Shown here: positions 26,001-38,000 of the stretch, one piece after another
Layout of the letters: every line of letters begins with the position of its first letter
How positions within the stretch are numbered: the first letter of the stretch is position 1
Assembly: GCF_028554725.1 (NCBI RefSeq)
Contig: NC_071670.1
Location: 36,016,001-36,080,000 of the forward strand
DNA length: 64,000 bases
Reading direction: 5' to 3'
Source: Zeugodacus cucurbitae
Lineage: Eukaryota; Arthropoda; Insecta; Diptera; Tephritidae
Notes under the pieces: model-generated
What the model was told of the DNA's origin: nothing
What the model saw: the letters and a program-made list of their open reading frames with translations, nothing else
Databases searched by the model: none
Program-made: the position numbers and the translations under genes

Positions 26001-29000
26001 TTTCTTTGCTCGCTGTGATTTCCTGAAAGAAGCAAGAGCAATAAATTTGGCCATTTCTATTGTATTGTTTAATTTAATAAAACAATTCACACATTCGAAT
26101 AGTGCCAATTAGCGAATTATCAATGAATTAGCTATGTTCACAACGGGCTTATTAGCTTGACAGTTAAACCATACATTTTGGACGCATTTGTACTAAGATA
26201 CGTTTGACTGAAAAGTTCTGATTCGTCCGCGAAAAGTTGGATACCTTATATTCCTTCGGAAGTTTATCAAGCTTTTGCATTTTTTTGACATCAACTGATG
26301 CAGTCCATTTATTGTAAGAGACACCAAGATACTTTAAAAACTCCCTAATAGATGTTGGGGTTCCATTCCTACGACAATCGTTTATAGCCTTTTCACACAG
26401 TCAAATTAGTTGATTAATTAGAATTATATTTGAAAAACCAGTGTTTGTCCTTCACACTGCCGGCTACTCGATAATCGATCAGCTGTTATACATTTTTGTT
26501 TTTGTTGTTCATAAGAAGTTGGTAAGTTTCTTCAGCTGACTGGTGTTTTATCAAAAACCACAACCAAATTTTCAGCGATCGATCGATCTAAATCCGCACT
26601 TTAATCGAGCACAGGCCGGTTAATTAATCAATTAGCTTCTGTGTGAAAAGGCTATTATACGTAACCGGAATTTTCCCGGCAAGTACTGTCAAATAGGTAG
26701 CATTCCTTAAAATTTTTGGAGAATGTGTTATGTCACTACAACAAACATTTCTCACAACAGTCAGCAGTTCGTAATCTGAACAGATCCCACTTTTTAGTTG
26801 ATCGACTATTTGTGTAGTTTTTAAAACTTTGATTAAAATAGACTCATTTCCATGTACTACTCCTTCTATACCGATCAGAACGCATATAAAGTGTTTTACT
26901 GATCAGGTTCACTTTTAATCATAGTATTTATTTTAATATTTTGCTAAGAATGTTCCAAACCATGTACACATTTATATTTACCTGCTCTGGCGGTTTTCAA
27001 TTTCGTATGATGCAATAATGTGCGCAAATGTCTGCATCGATTGGTTGGTGGTCCTACCTCAATGGCTTTTATCTTGCGCATACGCCTTTCTGTGTACCTC
27101 TGTGCTGCCCTCGTCGTTGTTGTGATGAATACCAAAAACAAAAACAATGAAAGTCGAACTCTTCTGTTTTGGTTGCTTGTCCTCTGTGCTCTTCAGTGCT
27201 TTATAAACACTCTTTCACCTTATTCACGCACATACATACATAGCATTGTTGTTGCAGACGTTTTGGATGCTTGCACTTTTGGGTTGCATTTTTCGTCGTG
27301 CATCTTCACACTTGCATTCGTGTGTGTTTGTGTGTCGTAGGCATGCGCGTATTTGTAGAACTTGTGGCGTGTAAAAGCGTCGCGGTATATCCCTAGGTTT
27401 TTTGCCTTCTGTTGCCGAATGAGTTTATCCTTTCATCCTTTTTGTGCTTTTCATGCGGTAATGCGATGCTTGATTGGTACTCCAGTTTCAACACTTCGTT
27501 TAATTTCATACGAGGTCAGTTCTGTTTGCATTTCGGCTTAAAACCTGTAGAACGAGGGTTGGTAGCACAAAACTTCATATTTGTCCTTCCTTATAAATGC
27601 ATTATGCAGGCGATGGATATTTTTATATGCAAAAGTCATTGCAGTCGGTTAAATATCTATTCAGCATCTCACCGTAACTCCAGATCCTTGTGTTACATGT
27701 AAAATTGTAAAGTTCCGTTGATTAGATACGTTTGATTCAAAATAGGAGTTTTTCGCGACGATAACCTTCATTATTATTTTCTCTTGAAATGAAATGCATT
27801 CAGTGTTTCGATTAAACTAATGTTACGGTCATCTAAACCCATTATGTTTGTATTTTGAAGTCTTAGTACGTAACCGCCTCTTTTGGACGTTCAAGATCGT
27901 TCATCGTCTTCGGTACTCATATGCGCAATGTGGAAATTGAAAACCACTCGCTAATACTCTAGATTGGTTAGGTTAGGTTAAGGGGTAGATCTCCGCAAAT
28001 GCATAGAATCTCACTGAGACAGATTCGACTGTCCATTGTGACACCTGTAAAAAACTCCTAATCACTAAGATCCTTATGTTGCGACGAAGCGCTTGGACTC
28101 AATAATAAAGTTCTTAAGTCGGCTAATGTCGATTCCAGTCACTTCGCAAGGTTCGCAGAAGATATTCCTACCGAGGTGCTTTAACCTAAGCCTGGCGAAT
28201 GTTGGACATTAAAGGAGGAAGTGCTTGGACGATTCCTCTTCGGGTTCCTCCAAACAAATTTGGCAACTAGCGTTTGACATGTTCGCTAGCCTCACAGCGT
28301 GTGTGCCAATTGAGCAATGACCAGTAAGCACTCTAATGATCGCGGAGAGATGAGCCTTACTGAGCGACAGTAGCTGCAAAGACCGTTTTCGGTCCACTGT
28401 GGGCCAAAAGGACTTCGCTACTGCGCAGGTGCTGGTTGTTATCCAGCGCTTGGCTAGCTCACTCAAGGACAGTGTGTCCAGCGCTCTGGAGCAAGTGGAC
28501 CACGGACTGCTCATTCGTTTCCACTCCGCAGCCAATATTGCTGGGGTACCCTCTCTTGCAAGCTGATCCGCTTTGCTGTTTCCAGCGATTCTGCGGATAC
28601 TATCGATACATTGCCAAAATATTTTATCTAATAAAATAAGAAAAATGTTTTTTCTTCGAAATAACATTCTTCTAGACTAATATCTTTGGGACATTTTTAC
28701 CTTGGCATTTAGGTAAAATCTTTTTTTTTAATGAAGCCGAGTACGAAGGGTGGAGTACTAGTATTTAACAAAATTTCTTCCATCTATTGGTCGCAACACA
28801 AGCTGAATGAGGCGGAGCAATAATGCTCAGTTAAGGTAGTCGTGGAAAATAATTCCGTGTTTCATTGCAATATTCTGAATAAACTCAAAATATACTGTCT
28901 AAAATTTTTATTGCTTAAAATTTATTTATTTAATCAGTGCCAAATTGTACTTTGAAAGTCGAACATATTTTTTATCGACCCAATGGCTTGCTACCATATG

Positions 29001-32000
29001 AGGAAATCATATAATATATTCTCGTTACTAGTAAATGTCAGCCCTGTCGGATTCGAATTTTAATTTTGACCGCGTGTAGTCCGCAGTTGGAGAAGCAATA
29101 TTTTTTGGAAGGGAAATCGCATAGTGAGGCCAAAGAGAGGAAGGAGGCTCCTATCGTTCGATGGCAGCCAATATTCATTTAGCGATCTTCAACGAGCTCG
29201 CACATTGGTTTTTGATGAGTCACGTCCATGTGTATTGAAAATAACCATCATGAAGGATATCGTGGCAAAAGGTCACTATCTCGTATTGACATTATTGAGA
29301 ATGTGTCGCGAAGATTGCCATGGACGATCTCTCTGGACAATAATGGCAACAGTAAGATCACTTTATAGCTGTGTTTGACGCTGTTAAGCTCAATTCGAAG
29401 GCGTTTCTTCTTCGTGTCGTAACCATCGATGTAGTCCACTAGCGACCAAGGAAAAGTCGAAACAGTAGACTTCACCAAAAAAAGTGAAGTCTGTCCTATC
29501 GGTTGGAAAAGTGATAACCACGTTTTTCCGTTATGTTTTTTATATCAACTACATGAAGGAAAGTATTGATCTCTACTAAGCTTACATGGAAATGGCAGTT
29601 GACAAAAAAAAACTTGTCTACAGACCTTTCAAAAACGTATAGATTGGTTAAAGAAGTATGCAGTATATATATACATATATATATATATTTGGCGTAGGAA
29701 CCGCTTTAAGCGATTATAGCCGAATCCACCAGAGCGCGCCACTCATTCCTCCTTTTTGCTTTTTGGCGCCAACTGGAAACACCAAGTGAAGGCAGGTCAC
29801 TTTGCACTTGGTCTTTCCACCGGAGTGGAGGTCGTCCTCTTCCGCGGCTTCCTCCAGCGGGTACTGCATCGAATACTTTCAGAGCTGGAGTGTTTTCTTC
29901 CATCCGTACAACATGACCTAGCCAGCGTAGCCGGTGTCTTTTTATTCGCTGATCTATGTCAATTTCGTCGTATAATTCGTACAGCTCATCGTTCCATCGT
30001 CTGCGGTATTCGCCGTTGCCAATGTTTAGAGGACCATAAATCTTGCGCAAAACCTTTCTCTCGAAAACCCCAAGAGTCGTCTCATCGGATGTTGTCATCG
30101 TCCACGCTTCAGCGCCATACATCACGACGGGAATAATGAGCGACTTATAGAGTTTGATTTTGGTTCGTCGAGAGAGGACTTTACTTTTCAATTGCCTACT
30201 CAGTCCAAAGTAGCACCTGTTGGCAAGAGTGATTCTGCGTTGGATTTCAAGGCTGACATTATTGGTGTTGTGAATGCTGGTTCCCAGATAAACGAAATTA
30301 TCTACAACTTCAAAGTTATGACTGCCAACAGTGACGTGGGAGCCAAGACGCGAGTGCGCTGACTGTTTGTTTGATGACAGGAGATATTTCGTCTTGTCCT
30401 CATTCACCACCAGACCCATACGCTTCGCTTCTTTATCTAGTCTGGAAAACGCAGAACAAACGGCGTGGTTGTTGCTTCCGATGATATCAATATCATCGGC
30501 ATACGCCAGGAGCTGTACACTCTTGTAGAAGATTGTACCCTCTCTATTTAGTTCTGCAGCTCATATTATTTTTTCCAGCAATAGATTGAAGAAGTCGCAC
30601 GATAGTGAGTCAGCCTGTCTGAAGCCTCGATTGGTATCGAACGGCTCGGAGAGGTCCTTCCCGATCCTGACGGAGCTTTTGGTGTTGCTCAACGTCAGCT
30701 TACATAGCCGTATTAGTTTTGCAGGGATACCAAATTCAGACATCGCGGCATAAAGGCAGCTCCTTTTCGTGCTATCGAAGGCAGCTTTAAAATCGATAAA
30801 AAGATGGTGAGTATCGATTCTTCTCTCTCGGGTCTTTTCCAAGATTTGGCGCATTGTGAATATCTGGTCCATTGTAGATTTTCCAGGTCTAAAGCCACAC
30901 TGATAAGGTCCAATCAGTTCGTTGACGGTGGGCTTTAGTCTTTCACACAATACGCTCGACAAAACCTTATATGCGATATTGAGGAGACTTATAGTTGGCG
31001 CAGATTGTGGGGTCTCCCTTCTTATGGATTGGGCAGAGCACACTAAGATTCCAATCGTCAGGCATGCTTTCTTCCGACCATATTCTACAAAGAAGCTGAT
31101 GCATGCACCTTTTCGGTTCTTCGCCGCCGTATTTGAATAGCTCGGCCGGTAATCCATCGGCCCCCGCCGCTTTGTTGTTCTTCAAGCGGGTAATTGCTAT
31201 TCGAATTTCTTCATGGTCGGGTAATGGAACATCTATTCCATCGTCATCGATTGGGGAATCGGGTTCGCCATCTCCTGGTGTTGTACTTTCACTGCCATTG
31301 AGCAGGTCGGAGAAGTGTTCCCTCCATAATCCCAGTGTGCTCTGGACATCCGTTACCAGACTACAGTATACAAAACCTTATTTTTGCCTGCTATAATTTT
31401 GCACATAGCTGTACAGAATGTGTACTCGCGTTTCACAAACATCTCGATATCCATTCAGAAAATGAAATTTTATCCTCAGACGCTGCGACAGACATGTGCA
31501 CTTTCAGCTCCAGCTGTCCTCAATGTGGACTCACTCTTCCTTCTTTTCTACTTCACATGTGAAACCTACTCCCGTTTTGGTCTTGTTGTTGTTGTTTTTA
31601 TGTAACTTACAAGTGCGTAGACAAAGCATATTGCAGTGCGTGGTTGGTGGATTTATTGTTGTCTCGTCATAAACGCTTAACCCAGATATGCACGAGTGTA
31701 TGAATGCATTTTGCACACAGACACACTCACATGCGTGTATGGCGAAAGAGGTGTTTGTCGACAATTGCGTAAACTGCGAAGGGACGTTCTTTCTTTCAAC
31801 CCTTTTCTTGATTATTTTTCATTTTTCTCGATAATCGTAGCTTGTAAATACTTAATATATGCGGTGCTGAAAGAGTGTCATGCGTGTCGTAGGTTAGTGC
31901 TGCTGTATTAAATTTCCTTTAACGTTCAACGCCCCAAAGAAATTCAAGTTAAGTTGTTCACTGGTGTTGATTAACTTTCACACCTCCAAGTCCTTTTGAA

Positions 32001-35000
32001 TTTCAACTTGTTTCTGGTAATCTGATAGTTTAATGACATCTCAATCGCTTACGGTTGTCTTACTCGTACATTAGGGTTGAGTAAAAATGTTCACTTGTCA
32101 CTCTCAATGGGAAATGTTTGTACAAATAAAAAAATCAATACAATCGAGCGATAACCTCGAAGTCTCTTATCAGGGACACTATTCAATATGAAAATTTGTA
32201 GGTTATGGTTATCCCTTTCGAAATAAGTTTAAATGTCATGTAATCCCAATTTATGAAATTCCACATATTTTAATAAAATATGTATGACTATAACTCGGTG
32301 AATCTTAATTATTAAATTAATATTTAAATTAAGTTAATCTGATTATAAATATTCTTACTAATTTATATGCATTTTGTAATTTTTTGCAGTATGAATACAA
32401 TTATTGAACTATCTGGTTATGTTCCTGTCTTCATTATTCCCCTGTACTGTTCAACCTTTTCGTAATAAACTTTTTGCGATCACTCTTGCGGTATTTCACG
32501 CTTGAAGCGGAATCCAAAGGAAAATTTAATGTATTAAAAAGAAAATTAAACAATAAGGAAGAGCTAAGTCCGAGTGTACCCGAACATTTTTTACTCTCAC
32601 AATTTATTTATTTAATTGTATTAATATAACACGCAATTTGACCCACATACTCGGCATAAATATGGTATAAAGTCCATTGAAAATTTAAACACTCTAATCT
32701 AGGGGATTTTATGAGCCGAAATTACTAATTTTTGGCACGGAGACATATTTTTAGAAGAAAAATATTCCTTCGGAATTTCTTCAAAATATCTGAGATACTT
32801 ACCTAATTTTCAGTATAAAATTGATTAGAAGCACTGAGGTCCTCATGTTCGATATATGTGGCCTTGAAAACTTATTGGTCGATTTCGGTGATTTATAGAA
32901 AGGGGGTGCCGCACTACATAAATGCAGTATTTCTGCAAAATTCTGTTCCGATATCTTCACTAGTGCTTACTTTATACATATATTGTAAAGTAAAGGATTC
33001 AGATCGACTTCACAGTTCTGGTATATAGGAAGTAGGCGTGTTTGTGAACCAATTCGCCCTATTTTCACAACATATCATTTGGATTCCATGAAAATATTAC
33101 GAACCGAATTTCATTGAAATTGGTGAAGTAGTTTCGGAGATATGGCTTTTTACCCATAAATGGGCGGAGTCACGCCAGTTTAAAATTTTTTATACCAATT
33201 TGAGTGTAGCCCTTTTGCCCATCTTTACCATGAAACTTAAGGTTTCTGGTGTTTGTCTTTATTGAATAAAACCATTTATAGTAGTTTTCAACATAACCTT
33301 TCTATGGGAATTGGTCGTAGTTGTACTCCGATAATCCGGAAACAACCCTAGGGAATTTCGTTGATATATTTTTATTATCATAGTTTACGAGACAAAAAAT
33401 TACTTGTTTCCCAAAAAAAAATTACATCCAAATATGCCCCTCCCTAGTGCGCTTTTATATATTTTTACTTAAATTTATTAACTGATTAATTACATTTTAA
33501 ACTATCGTATTATTATATATTATTTGATAGTAGTAGTCGAAATCTCATATTGAAATTTCATATTTTAAATTAATTAATTTTCTTATTTTTTCCAGTTCCA
33601 CAAGATCATGAGGACTATTACCGACTGGATCCCAGTAAATATAACATAGAGAATGCCTATGATATCTACAGAGCGCTGTGTTGCCGCAACACAAGCGACA
33701 CAAAACTCCTATTTTTGCTTAATGGTCTGGCAACGCTGTGCAAACAGCAGCAGTCGGAGCAGCATAATCCAAAAAATTATTTAGGCTTTAATACAGAAGA
33801 GTTGCTCTATTGGTAAGTAGAATTGTTATTGTCTAAGATTTATCATAAAATTTGCGACTTCATGTTGGACATAAAGTAGACGAATTTAAGCTCAATTTCT
33901 AACATATCGACACTGGCAAAATATCTTAGTGCAAACATCTGCAGTATTGATTTGGAAATTAATTTTCTCCCTCTCACATGAATAACGACTTTTAAGTTCA
34001 GGACTGCCTCATTTTTCTCGCCAAAGTGCATTGAAATTTGATTCCGACGAATGTAAATGTTTATTAATTATTTTATTAGCGCCCTTTTTGTAGCCCTTCT
34101 GTACCATCTTTATAATATAAATTTGAGGTTTCTGGTGTTTTTCCTTACTGAATTAAAGCATTTTTAGTGGTTTTTAACATAAACGAGGTAGGCGTGTAGT
34201 CATACGATTTCCTCCATTTTTATACTGCGTAAGGTAGAACCTAGAAGAAACGACTCTAGAGAGTTTGGTTGATATAACTTTAGTAGTTTACGAGATATGC
34301 ACTTTTCCCTAAAAAATTACATCCAAATATGCCCCTTTACAGTGCGATCCTTTGTACAAAATTTTACTTTCATAGCTTTATTTATGTGTTTTCGGTTTTC
34401 GCCATTTTGTTTTTCGAGGTTAGAGGTTAGAAAGTAATCTTCTTATGGTGCCAAGAAACAACAACCGTTATGTGAACAAAACTATTATACTCTCTTTAGT
34501 AACATTGTTGTGAGAGTATAAAAATCATTTAAATGTTGCTAAAACAATTTGTTCGAAGAAGAAGTAGCTAATAAAGTTATGCTTTATTAAGACAGTGCAC
34601 TGTGTAAGAATTGAATTAAAATGATTTCAAAACTGTATAAACTGGGCTTAGAATTGCTTAGGTACCCCCGTATTTTCCTTATATGAACTGCAGCGCACTT
34701 TTCCTTTTCTCAATCCACAAGATAATGGTCGCTGAGAAGCGGCAATGAAGCAGTAATCGTCGAGATTGACTCTTATTTTGAAACAAAAGACAAATCATTC
34801 CTCAAATCTGTTTGAGAAGTAAAAAACAATATCAGAAACATTAATATTGTAAGATCACTTCTGTCAATATATTTCAGTCAATAATCCAATAATTGAAAGA
34901 AATTTAAACAAAGAGTTACGTTTATGAACAGCCTTAGCTCTAATATCGGGATGAATTGAAAAGCCTTGCTAACTATATACTGGACAATGAATTTGGTTAA

Positions 35001-38000
35001 GTTAGGAGAATATAAACATTGGTATTTCGTTTTAATCGGCAAATGTTTTCCAAAGGAATCGTTGAAGGATTTACTATAGTGGAATTCAGATTTACTTAAC
35101 TCAGTGATGTTAATCGATACTCTGACGTTATTTAATTCAACTCCACATTCTCAACAGAATAATGGGCTGACCTTCGAGATTAATTGAGTTGCCTAAGTAA
35201 TCTAAGAGAAATACAATTTGGAGTTATCTAATATTACATATTTATTGGGCTTTATTATACATTGTTTTCTTGTATCAGGTTAATTAATGTTAACGTACAT
35301 TACGTCATTATATCTTTTAATCACAAATTTATATGCATTTTTTTTCTAGTTTGAGCGTCTCGCTAATCCACACATTTACGCAAGTGCGTGCGGCCGCCTT
35401 GCGCACCATACGTTATGTGCTGGTCACGCCACGTGATGTGAAAATCTTCAACTCCATGCAACTGCAACATCTCGTATGCCGCTCCATCGATGTGCTGCTG
35501 AAGAACGACGACGAACGCGTGCAAGCGCTGAAATTGGTGGGTACATACAAAATAATTCCACTAAATTATATTAGCCTCAAACAAATTTCAATTTACAGAT
35601 ACGCAAGATGCTGGCCATTTCACCGGCCGACATCAATCCTGTACTCGTGCGTTGCTTGGTGTCACTCGCCGATAGCGGCATTGAAGATGGCGACAATATG
35701 TTGCGCGCCTGCTTGGCCACGCTCTGTGAGTTCGCGGTGTTGAATCCTGTGCTGTTGATTGTCTGCGGCGGCGTCACAGCAATCACACGCAACGTCCTGG
35801 AATGCCACAATCCACGCATCGCTGAGAGCCTGTGCGGCGTGTTGCTCTATTTACTGGAATGGCCACAGACGCGCAACATATCAGGCGTGCGGTTGGATTG
35901 CCTCGCGGCGCCATATTGCGATTTTACCTACCGTTTGGGCATCATGAACAAAAATAAGTATGTGCAGATTTATCTAATAGAATTTTGAGTTTGCTAATCA
36001 TTTGCAACAATTATTAATGTTACTCTAGGGATGCACGTGAGTTGCGTTACACCAGTTGCCGCTTGGCATTACTCTCGGTTTTGCGCAGTTGGACCGGTAC
36101 AATTGAGTTCTGTAATCCTAGCAAACCGTCGGGGTTAAAAGCAATAGTGGATACGCTGTATCTGAATCAAATGGAAGTGAGAGTGAGTACATAGTTTGAA
36201 TGAGTAAATTCCGTCCGCAGAGTAACAGTTTAAATATATTGATTATCTTTCAGAAAGCAATATTGGATTTGCTTTATGAACTTTTGAATGTGCCGCAACC
36301 ACCCTGGACCGATGATTACACGATAGCCTTACAGACTGTCGATCCTTCAGACTTTCAGGTACTATCTCAACCAAGAAATTTATTTTTAACTCCATATTAA
36401 GCACAATTTGCTTTCCATTACAGGACGCTTGGTTGCTCAGCAATGGCTTTGTTGCAATGGAAGGACGCTTTATCTTGCCGAGTTTGGCCGCACGTGCGCC
36501 AAATGTTTGCGAGCAACATTTGTCATTGCTGTTGTACTGTTTTCTAGAGACTGGACTCTTAAATGCACTCGTCGAGGTGATCAGATCGAGCGACACGCAT
36601 CTGTCGGTGCGTGCCACTGTGCTAGTTGGTATGTGCCGAATGTTTTCTAACTATATTTTGTGACATTTTATTAATATATTATTTTTGTTGTTGTTCTTGT
36701 AGGTAAAATTTTGCATTTAATGCATACACACTTACCGGCGGATATCTGTAGCACCAGCCCGGCACTACCGACACTCATTTCGCACGCAACTCAGGGTAAT
36801 CAAAACGCCACCGCCGCAATATCAGCTTTACAAAATTACCAAAAAATGCTACGCAATCGTCCTGCATCATGTAGTTTATTTTTGGATAGTATTATACAAG
36901 GGGGATGTGAGTATATAACTACATATGTAAAAAACGATTTCCCTCATTACAAATATAACATTTCACTCCTCTCCCACCTTCCAGCCTTAATACAAACACG
37001 TCTGTTTCGTCGTGAAATCAACGCTCAGGATCATGCGCGTTCCTTTAGTGGCAATGCACTGCAATCGCCGCCGGTGACCGGCCAACTGGGTACACTTGGC
37101 ATTGCCGCTGGCGGTGGGCTCATCACCGGTAATCGTCAGCGTCTCGACTCGGTCTCGTCGAGCGACGAGTCGAACACGCAATCATCCTCATCGCGTCGTG
37201 CGAGCTTCCGTTTCAAGCGAAAACTATTACCGTTCTTTGAAAACCAGCGTGTGTCTAAATTAATACGTGATTCTAATGTATTGTCTTCGCCGGACGATAG
37301 CGGTTGGGACTGGGACATCATTATTACTATATTGCGCGTAAGTTGTGCCACCAAGTTGTATAGCATCCGCATTTTAATGATGTCATATTCTTTTCTACAG
37401 TCAAACATTATGCGTAGAATCGACGATACGGTCAACAACTTCCTCAAATCACTCTTGGACTATTACAAACCCAGCAAAAATCGTTTTTCTCATCAAGACT
37501 TGGGCCAGCCTGGAAGAACAATGCCAGCGTTCGTTATTGCAGGCTTGGATTTCATTGATTGGCTGCTGGCCAATCCAATGGTATAACAAAGTGACTTTTT
37601 AAATAAATGTCCATTTTTTTGGTTATTAAGTTGTAGAATTTATGTGTCTCATGTTTAACGACCTAACATCATTGTGAGTCATCTGAACTCAAAATCGTGA
37701 CGAGAACTCTCCCAAGCCTAGTAAAATCGGGGTCAGCTCTGGTAACATCGGAGTCATCGAAATATCTATAGCTTAAAAATAATAAAATTTTATATTTCAA
37801 TAAATATTATTTTATCGCTTTGGATATTAATTATAAAAAAAAAAAAAACTGTTATATAACTGTTTGTTAAACAATAAAAACTATCATTTTAACGAATTCA
37901 CTTCTTTCCACCACAGATGGAGAGCATACGTATACTCACCGATTACTTTTCGGACATCAGCAAACAATTGCTGGCCGTGAGCACATCAAATCGTGCACAC

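Larger units (their letters stand above)
29686..31365 (-). mobile_element. RTE-like non-LTR retrotransposon, 1.7-kb 5'-truncated copy 2
   Basis: The minus strand encodes, in order, a linker ending ITRLKNNKAAGADGLPAELF (about 31140-31200), RT blocks with ERLKPTVNELIGPYQCGFR and LFIDFKAAFDS, then SCDFFNLLLEKII, the catalytic LLAYADDIDIIG (about 30485-30520), and the long C-terminal segment GLVVNEDKTKYLL...to DSAIIA (30419-29706). The reading is broken by frame changes upstream and by a TGA between FNLLLEKII and YADD near 30560, so the RT is not functional. The 3' end GGCTATAATCGCTTAAAGCGGTTCC is shared with copy 1. It sits antisense in rictor intron 1. Clade label RTE-like is by resemblance only. 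Confidence 0.85.

Noticed and set aside
27968..28010. GGTTAGGTTAGG as a telomere or interstitial telomeric site
   Set aside because: It is only two to three units long, sits exactly at the 3' end of a LINE fragment, and flies lack TTAGG telomeres.
28209..28667. 152-aa minus-strand frame as a host gene
   Set aside because: The sequence has RNase H and post-RNase H motifs of insect LINEs and a broken continuation, so it is transposon-derived.
36907..36984. Reading through intron 8 of rictor (frame stays open)
   Set aside because: A GTGAGT donor and TTCCAG acceptor flank it, splicing keeps frame, and the retained segment has no counterpart in other Rictor proteins.
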